From the NCBI GenBank assembly GCA_037783545.1, contig JBBELK010000105.1:620001-684000 (forward strand): a stretch of DNA of 64,000 nucleotides, given 5' to 3'. This document shows positions 58,601-64,000 of this stretch, one piece after another. Position 1 is the first letter of the stretch. Every line of letters begins with the position of its first letter. The notes under the pieces are model-generated. The model was not told where the DNA came from, did no database searches, and saw nothing but the letters and a program-made list of their open reading frames with translations. Source of the DNA: Henricia sp. BOLD:AAB3569. Taxonomy: Eukaryota > Echinodermata > Asteroidea > Spinulosida > Echinasteridae. A program made the position numbers and the translations under genes.

Positions 58601-61600
58601 ATGATCGTCGAGCAACAAATTTTTAAAAGTGGAGCAAATTCTTAGTGATCTAAATTATTAACACATGTTTTTTTGGTTTTTTTTTAACTAGCTAAGCCCA
58701 AACCGCCTTTGGTGGAGTGTACCATTCGTAAACCTACAGAATACCGGTGCCATTGGGAAAATGCAACTGACACTCATCTTAGAACTACTAACAATTTCAC
58801 ATTTTGGTAAGTGGAAATTACAGATAGTCTCTTTATTGTCAGTGTAGTGGTACTTTCCTTGCCATCCACCTCTGTGACCCTGGTTCAAATCCTCTATAGA
58901 CCAGTGTGTTTTGGGTTTTCAGTCCGTGCTTGGTTCCATGCCTAGGACTTTCCCTATACTATTTGTGTAGCCTCTCATGTCTGAAACTGAACATGTCTTT
59001 ATTGTATTCTTCCCAAAGATTTCTTACGTCTTACAAACTGCAGTTCCACATGAACTTTTGATAACTGCCTGGCCTCAGTGTAAAGGGGCGTTCACACTAT
59101 CGTGGAAAAATCACACTGCCGCGCTGCGCTCACTGCATATTGCATTAGGTCCCATTTGCCGACCTTTCCAAAATAGAAAATTCAACACCGGTAACTTGGG
59201 GCTTCTCTGATACCTCATTGGCTGCGCGTTAAAAAGATCAGCGCACCACGGTCAAAGTTTAACAGATTTGAACTTTGACCCAGCTCAAAATGTCTTGCGC
59301 GTCGCGACAGACCGCGTACAAGCGGCAAACCAGTTTCTGTACAAACCAATGGCACAGGCACGCGCAAAGCCATTTTTACGCGATAATGTGAACTCCCCTT
59401 TAGGCTTGTGCATACCCTGTCATTTAGAGGGTCAAATAATGTCGCGTCATTGTTAAAGTGATGTGCATGTGGGTTGTGTGTCCATAGTACACGTTACGCG
59501 CTGTACTAAGGTTCCCATTGGTAAAATAAACCGCGTTACACCGATCAGAGGCACACGGAATGCGCACAAACACAGCGTTCAACAATAATGCGGCATTATT
59601 TGACTCTTAAATGACGTATTCGCTTTGCCAATTAAGCCACAGGTACAAGCTAATTCCAATGTTTCAATCTAATTCTTCTGGTACAGTATGAATAAGTGAT
59701 TTATTTTATGGATAATGGCCCAGAAACCACAGGGGTGAATTAATTTGAAAGAAATGTGGACAGATGTCCGTGAGTTTGGGAAATCTGGATGCAGTGAAAA
59801 ACAACTTGGCTCCACCAGGATTCGAACCACAGGCCTTGAAGCCAACTGGTGGTCTCGAATCACGGTTGTGCAGTTGTTCCTCACTGATTGGGATTGGCTA
59901 TCATGTGAGCTCAACAAGCCCTACAGAGGGATAAACCTTTCAATTAGATACTGTAAATCTCCTCTTCCAGAGATAACTTAAGATATGACCCAAGTCCCTG
60001 CTCGGCTTGCCCCAGTTGTTAGGTATGAATAAGAGATGGAGTGCAATGCAAACAAATTTTTGATTAAGCACATTTTTTTGCTAAACTGCTTTATGAAATT
60101 GGCCCTGGGTTGCCGGGGGCTGCATACTTCCGAGGGAGTTGAGAAGACAAATATGGAATGTTATCAAGAGCCCAGTGACCAGGGGTAATAATGTAAGAGA
60201 GCCTTGAGCATGGTAACATGGATACCTGCACCATACAATAGAACATTATTATTAAGTGATTTCTTTTGGGGACAGGTTTGACGGAAAATGGATTGACTGC
60301 CCGGACCAATCCAATTCCAAGGGAGATAACACCTGTCTAATAACCATTGACTATAACACCGGTTCCACAGAAATGGTGCGAGTGGAGTCGACCAACGCTC
60401 TTGGGTCAGCTATAACTGAAAAAACCTTCAATCTTTTTACAGATGGTATGCATTTAATTTCTTGCCGACATAATTTTACTCATTTTGGCAAAATATGTCG
60501 GATCTTAATTGCACAGTCTGGGACGAGTCTTAATGACCATAACCAGAAATAAGTGGTGGCCCATTAACCCTTCGAGATGCACCGCCCCAAAAATTGCACG
60601 AGGCTCCAAGGTAACGCGTTAATAACACTCTAATGGCCTTAATAGATGAATGGAGGTCCCCTCAAGGGACAGCTGTTTACTGGGCCCCTTCCCCCCAGTA
60701 GGCAAAAGGACCTTACTCAAAGAACATATGTATGTTTGTACACAAATCAATGGGCCTAGGCTTGAGGCCAAGATTCCCCAGGGTGGACCTGACCGGTAAG
60801 TGAACTCAACATTAAAGGTGACTACAGGGGTACCGACTAGGGTAATCAGTTGAATATTACATAGAGTTTGAGCGGAATAGGCCGTATTCCTGAACGCGTG
60901 AGGGCGCTCGAACAAGGTGATTTGGGGGAAAATTGCGGACAGTGGAAAAATGGGGGGAATCACACGTCCGTACATAAGGAAAGCTGCGTGCGCGGGCCCG
61001 TAGCGCGGGCAGAGATTTCCATGAAAAGCAAATGTTTGGAAGGCGTTGTGTTCGAACAAAACTCGTGATGGGTGCAGGCCACTTGACAGCGCCCTCACGC
61101 GTTCAGGAATACCGCCTATTGGGCCAAAGGTTTTTTTAGTCATTATTTCAACAAGAAAAGGACATTCTCAGGGCAGTACCACCTGGAATTTTTCTTGTGT
61201 ATTCTTATTTTAAAGATCCTGGTCAAAAAACGCAGCCCAGACTCCACAACATCCGAAACACCCCTCCCCCCTTTTCCATTGCATATGGGCCTGCACTATT
61301 GATAGGCTCAGTGTTAAACACTGATCATTTTCCAATTTATTCGCCTGGAGCAGGAGACTGCACTTGCAGTTTTTGTTATACAGTATACATGTATGTCTCT
61401 GGGGCTGGAGACTTGATAACTAGTTTATATTAAGTCCAGTCACAAGTAATTTTCTCCAGAGTCAAGTCACAGCTCAAACACCAAAAACTGACTTGACCCC
61501 AAGCCAACAAGATGAGAGACCAGCTCTGCCCATGGGCTAATTCTGTATAACCACTTCCCCAAAGACACTCACACTTAGAACTGCATATGCAGTTCCCCGT

Positions 61601-63378
61601 CATGAAGTGAGTAATTTAGCTCTAGGATTATTGCTTTGTTGTTTTCTTCTTTTTGCAGCTGTAGTCAATCCACCACAGCGAGTCCAAGTTATCCCAAATT
61701 CAGAAACCTCTCTGAGAGTTGAGTGGGATCTTCCAGACGAGTGGCATACACTAATGGGAAAGTTAGACTACAAGTTAAGATGGCAAAATTGCACAATGGC
61801 AGACGCAACATGCTGCTGTTGGAAGGTATGTCAGCAGAGACTATCAAGCCACATGCCGCCGGTGTGTGTCACATGCCTCGGAGGTTATTCACACGCTCAC
61901 ACGCCGTACAAACCTACTCACATGCCTCATGCTTATTGTGCTAAAAAATCTCATCCAAAAACAGGATTCACGTTTTGGGCCATGCGTTTTGACGAATTAA
62001 TTCCGGTTCAGAGTGACTAAACTGAAACGTGTGCAAGTATGATGTCAGAAACATGGTTCTTGTGTTGGTCACAAAAATAGCTTTGACTGTTCATGCAGCC
62101 ACGTGGCCCGCATTTGTCAAATTCTAGGATGGATTGCTGGACCGAGGGGGCGCGATTTATAGCTAAGAGCCTTGCCTAAGGGCATGTGCACCATGAATAG
62201 GCTGGGATTCGAACCCGCAACCTGGAGACTTAACACAAGGGGAGAAAATCGTCTCAAAATAATTGAGTGTTTCATTTTCAGGTGAAACTTGAAATGAGAG
62301 AAAAATCATGTAGGCCTTCTCGGGATTCGAACCCGAGACCTGACTCACTGAGCAGATCATGTAACATGCAGCAAGTTAAAAGGCATACTCCCTGAGGTTT
62401 TCCCACAAACCCAATGTTTTCCTTTTTTTCAGGTTGTCGATCTTGGTCGTAATGCGAACTTATTAACGCACCCATTGAACAACTTGCATCCTTACACAGT
62501 CTACAAGGTACAGGTTGCTGCAAGATGGGGCTTGGAAGACAGAAACTGGAGTGAATGGTCTCCTGAACAGTCGGCAAGGACTCTACACACATGTGAGTCG
62601 ACGAAATAAAATGGCCTGTCACCCAGAATTAATGTCAATAATGGTCACGAAATATGGGAAAAGACTTAGATCATGTTTACACTGGTCCCTGATAAGGTCA
62701 TGCTCTATGTATCTATGTACTGATCAATGTGTGCATGGGTTGTGCATGTACAGTGTGCAAGGCCACTTGAATTTCGTGGGCTTTTTCCCCGCTATGGCTG
62801 TGGAACGGATGCGGCAGGTTGCGGTAAAGATTGCTTATCTAAGCGCAAACTGATCCCGAGCTCGGGATCGAACCCTCTGCAAACGCGAGACCAAAATCTC
62901 GGGGTCTGATCCGGGGCCAAGTTGGTCCCGAGAACGTGTACACTCAGTTTGTGATCCGGGGCTGATCCCGAGCTCAAGATCAAGTGTAAACAGAGTGTTA
63001 ATGCACATTATACTATTACCTCTGGGGCCAATTTCACGAAGCGCTACGATCCTTTGTAAAACCAGTTGCGATGGGTAAACCACGTCTTGAGTAAAGTGCA
63101 TCTCGCTTTATGAAGGATCGTAGTGCTTCGTGAAATCAACCCCAAGTCATTGGGCTGAAAAGTCAGTAATATTCATTGTACCTTCTCATGAAGTGTGCCA
63201 AGATCCTGTCAAGAACCAAGGGCTGTAGACTTAACCAAAGTCTTGGATAAAGTATTTGTGTCATTTTTGTGTCTTGACAATTCTCATAGTGCCGAGTGCA
63301 GCTGTGGAGGACTTACAGATAAGAGAGGATTCTCATCCAGCAAATCCATTCCTCAGAAATGTGCGGATATTTTGGAAG
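55647..63378 (+). CDS. Receptor C: gp130/IL6ST-like class I cytokine receptor, 5' seven coding exons
   Basis: Exons: 55647-55719 (the exon itself starts at the acceptor at 55609), 56791-57066, 58692-58806, 60276-60445, 61659-61825, 62433-62592, 63290-63378. They join to 1050 nt (350 residues) in phase. Order: signal peptide (MSRVRITCMLLLLLTAS...), single-exon Ig (25-116; ITLNCYL, NDKGSYWCLF), first FN3 with ECTIRKPTEYRCHWEN and DCPDQ...NTCLI (117-211), second FN3 with WSEWS at 306-310, then the first exon of a third FN3 (PANPFLRNVRIFWK). It is closest by eye to receptor B (LSQLTLTNVTF versus LSQLTLSNVTF). The remaining FN3, membrane and tail exons lie beyond the right edge, so membrane status is unknown. 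The intact WSXWS makes it the most canonical of the three. Confidence 0.9.
56125..56460. mobile_element. Second copy of the 'ccgccatagctgggggg' MITE
   Basis: Left accaatccggtaataaggtc ... catccgccatagctgggggg, right ccccccagctatggtggata ... ggattggt. It lies in receptor C intron 1, inverted relative to the 45365-45685 copy. Confidence 0.75.
57157..57612. mobile_element. Copy of the 'cgtttacact' MITE in receptor C
   Basis: Shares gtgtttacactcaaaccggc, agcgcatgcgtgagctgtta, ttggtcaattaaatctacta and the gaagcaaaggcg...gtggaaacg end with 43378-43870, in the opposite orientation. It lies between the Ig and first FN3 exons. Confidence 0.65.
57840..58395 (+). repeat. Two SINE-like repeats in a receptor C intron
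   Basis: 57840-57960 has a B-box-like gtgggttcaaatcccggtcc and ctctccacccaggggtaaaatg. 58075-58395 contains gcgcatttcagaaccgacgg, ttacccctggtcattgggc, the ccttgcccaagggcac module and gagattcgaacccac. The cctggtcattgggc module also occurs inverted at 60165-60190 and 25600-25625. Confidence 0.55.
59090..59402. mobile_element. MITE with 'aaaggggcgttcacactatcg' ends
   Basis: Left aaaggggcgttcacactatc and right gataatgtgaactccccttt are inverted copies. In the receptor C intron between exons 3 and 4. Confidence 0.65.
60877..61120. mobile_element. Second copy of the TAGGCCGTATTCCTGAACG MITE
   Basis: Left TAGGCCGTATTCCTGAACGC and right GCGTTCAGGAATACCGCCTA. Inverted relative to 15078-15352, in a receptor C intron. 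The 174-residue open frame that crosses it is an artefact. Confidence 0.75.
62663..62998. mobile_element. MITE with 'gatcatgtttacact' ends
   Basis: Left tagatcatgtttacactggt and right aagatcaagtgtaaacagag, with inner gatcccgagctcgggatc palindromes. In the receptor C intron between exons 6 and 7. Confidence 0.6.
63024..63142. mobile_element. Short MITE with 'ggccaatttcacgaagc' ends
   Basis: Left ggggccaatttcacgaagcg and right tgcttcgtgaaatcaacccc, inner gatccttt / aaggatcgta. Related in style to 8050-8312. Confidence 0.65.
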
Positions 63379-63719
63379 GTAGGTCTTAATTGAAATGCCC
63401 CCCCCCCCATTCCCAGCCCCACCCAGAAGTGGTTACATCACAAGTACTGTGCCCACTTTTTCAGCAATTTTTTCTCTAATTGAAAAAATCAAAAGTGGTT
63501 TTTTTGACGCCTTGAGTGCTTTCTACAGTCCTTCACAAAACACTTTTGCATTTCTCCAACATATTTATTCTTAAAGATAGTATACATGATTGGTAAACTG
63601 TTACAAATAGTTTTATCCCCCTGTGTGATTGAAGATATTCATGATAAAAACCAACCTGAGCAAAAACCAGCTCCGTACTTCGTCTAAATTTTGAGAAAAC
63701 AGTCAAAAAAGGGTTTACA

Positions 63720-63885
63720 GTAATTTTGCCCCAAAACCACTTCGCCCTGAACCACGGCCTGTGCATGAGCTTGTTTGTGGGTGAAGTGGCTTTTGGGCGA
63801 AGTAGCGTTTGGAAAAAGTGATTTGGGGGCGAAATGGTTCAGGACGAAGTGGTCCAGGGCGAAATGGTTTTTGGGGGAATTGAAT
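63720..63885. repeat. Degenerate 'gggcgaagtggtt' tandem repeat
   Basis: Variants of gcgaagtgg(t/c)tttggg occur about six times on the plus strand, with one inverted set at the left (ccaaaaccacttcgccct). Intronic in receptor C. Confidence 0.6.
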
Positions 63886-64000
63886 TTACGTCTCGTGAGA
63901 CGAAAAATGATTGTTTTGCTAATTTCTCGAAGACTATAGCACTTCAGACAAAACCATTTCAGGGGAAGTTTTCTGCCGTCATCATGTTTATATCGTGTAA

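Noticed and set aside
60619..61143. 174-residue minus-strand ORF, the second longest in the window
   Set aside because: It crosses a MITE shared with 15078-15352 and has no recognisable domain; it lies in a receptor C intron.
40676..61605. Mirror-image pairs of repeats (40.7/61.5, 43.4/57.2, 45.4/56.1 kb) as proof that B and C arose by an inverted duplication carrying its repeats
   Set aside because: The paired repeats sit in non-homologous introns of B and C, and belong to dispersed families, so independent insertion explains them. The inverted gene order itself still suggests a duplication.

Overview
The window is invertebrate animal nuclear DNA. Its coding exons are short, carry clean GT/AG splice sites and conserved intron phases, and sit in long AT-rich introns full of palindromic MITE-like repeats and tRNA-derived SINE pieces. 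The AP-3 delta exons align with the vertebrate protein almost residue for residue, and the repeat style ("...tttcacgaa" and "...gtgtaaac" palindromes, GGGGCCGTCCATAAAGTACGT-like ends) suggests a marine deuterostome. An echinoderm is my best guess, but this is inference and not proven. No bacterial operons, CRISPR arrays or convincing functional tRNA genes were seen.

Layout. (1) 761-12079, minus strand: the first 13 coding exons of AP3D1, the delta large subunit of the AP-3 adaptor complex; the gene runs off the left edge. This gene shows repeated exon-scale duplication: two intact alternative versions of exon 4, a dead copy of exon 7, a partial copy of exon 12, and five 176-bp units built on the 3' half of exon 13. 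(2) 15370-22966, minus strand: receptor A, a class I cytokine receptor of gp130/IL6ST type (signal peptide, Ig, four FN3 domains, WSDWS) with a TATA/Inr promoter and a leader exon. It stops without a transmembrane segment, so it is predicted to be secreted. (3) 32082 (perhaps 31416) to 43032, minus strand: receptor B, with the same domain order plus a transmembrane exon, but its WSXWS box is WSAGS. (4) 55609 to beyond the right edge, plus strand: receptor C, 5' seven coding exons, with a canonical WSEWS box. B and C are head to head across about 12.6 kb.

The three receptors share intron phases 1|1|2|1|0|1|0..., so they are tandem/inverted paralogues. Together they look like a small cytokine-receptor cluster that has diversified into a probable soluble form, a membrane form with a broken WSXWS motif, and a canonical form. 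The remaining sequence is introns and intergenic DNA rich in MITEs (some nested, two hAT-like with perfect 8-bp target duplications), minisatellites (18-bp, 22-bp, G-rich) and SINE fragments.

Main uncertainties: the cytoplasmic tail of B (only a tiny candidate exon was found), the true first exons of B and C, and the organism. All exon boundaries were deduced by hand from splice signals, phase continuity and paralogue/orthologue similarity.
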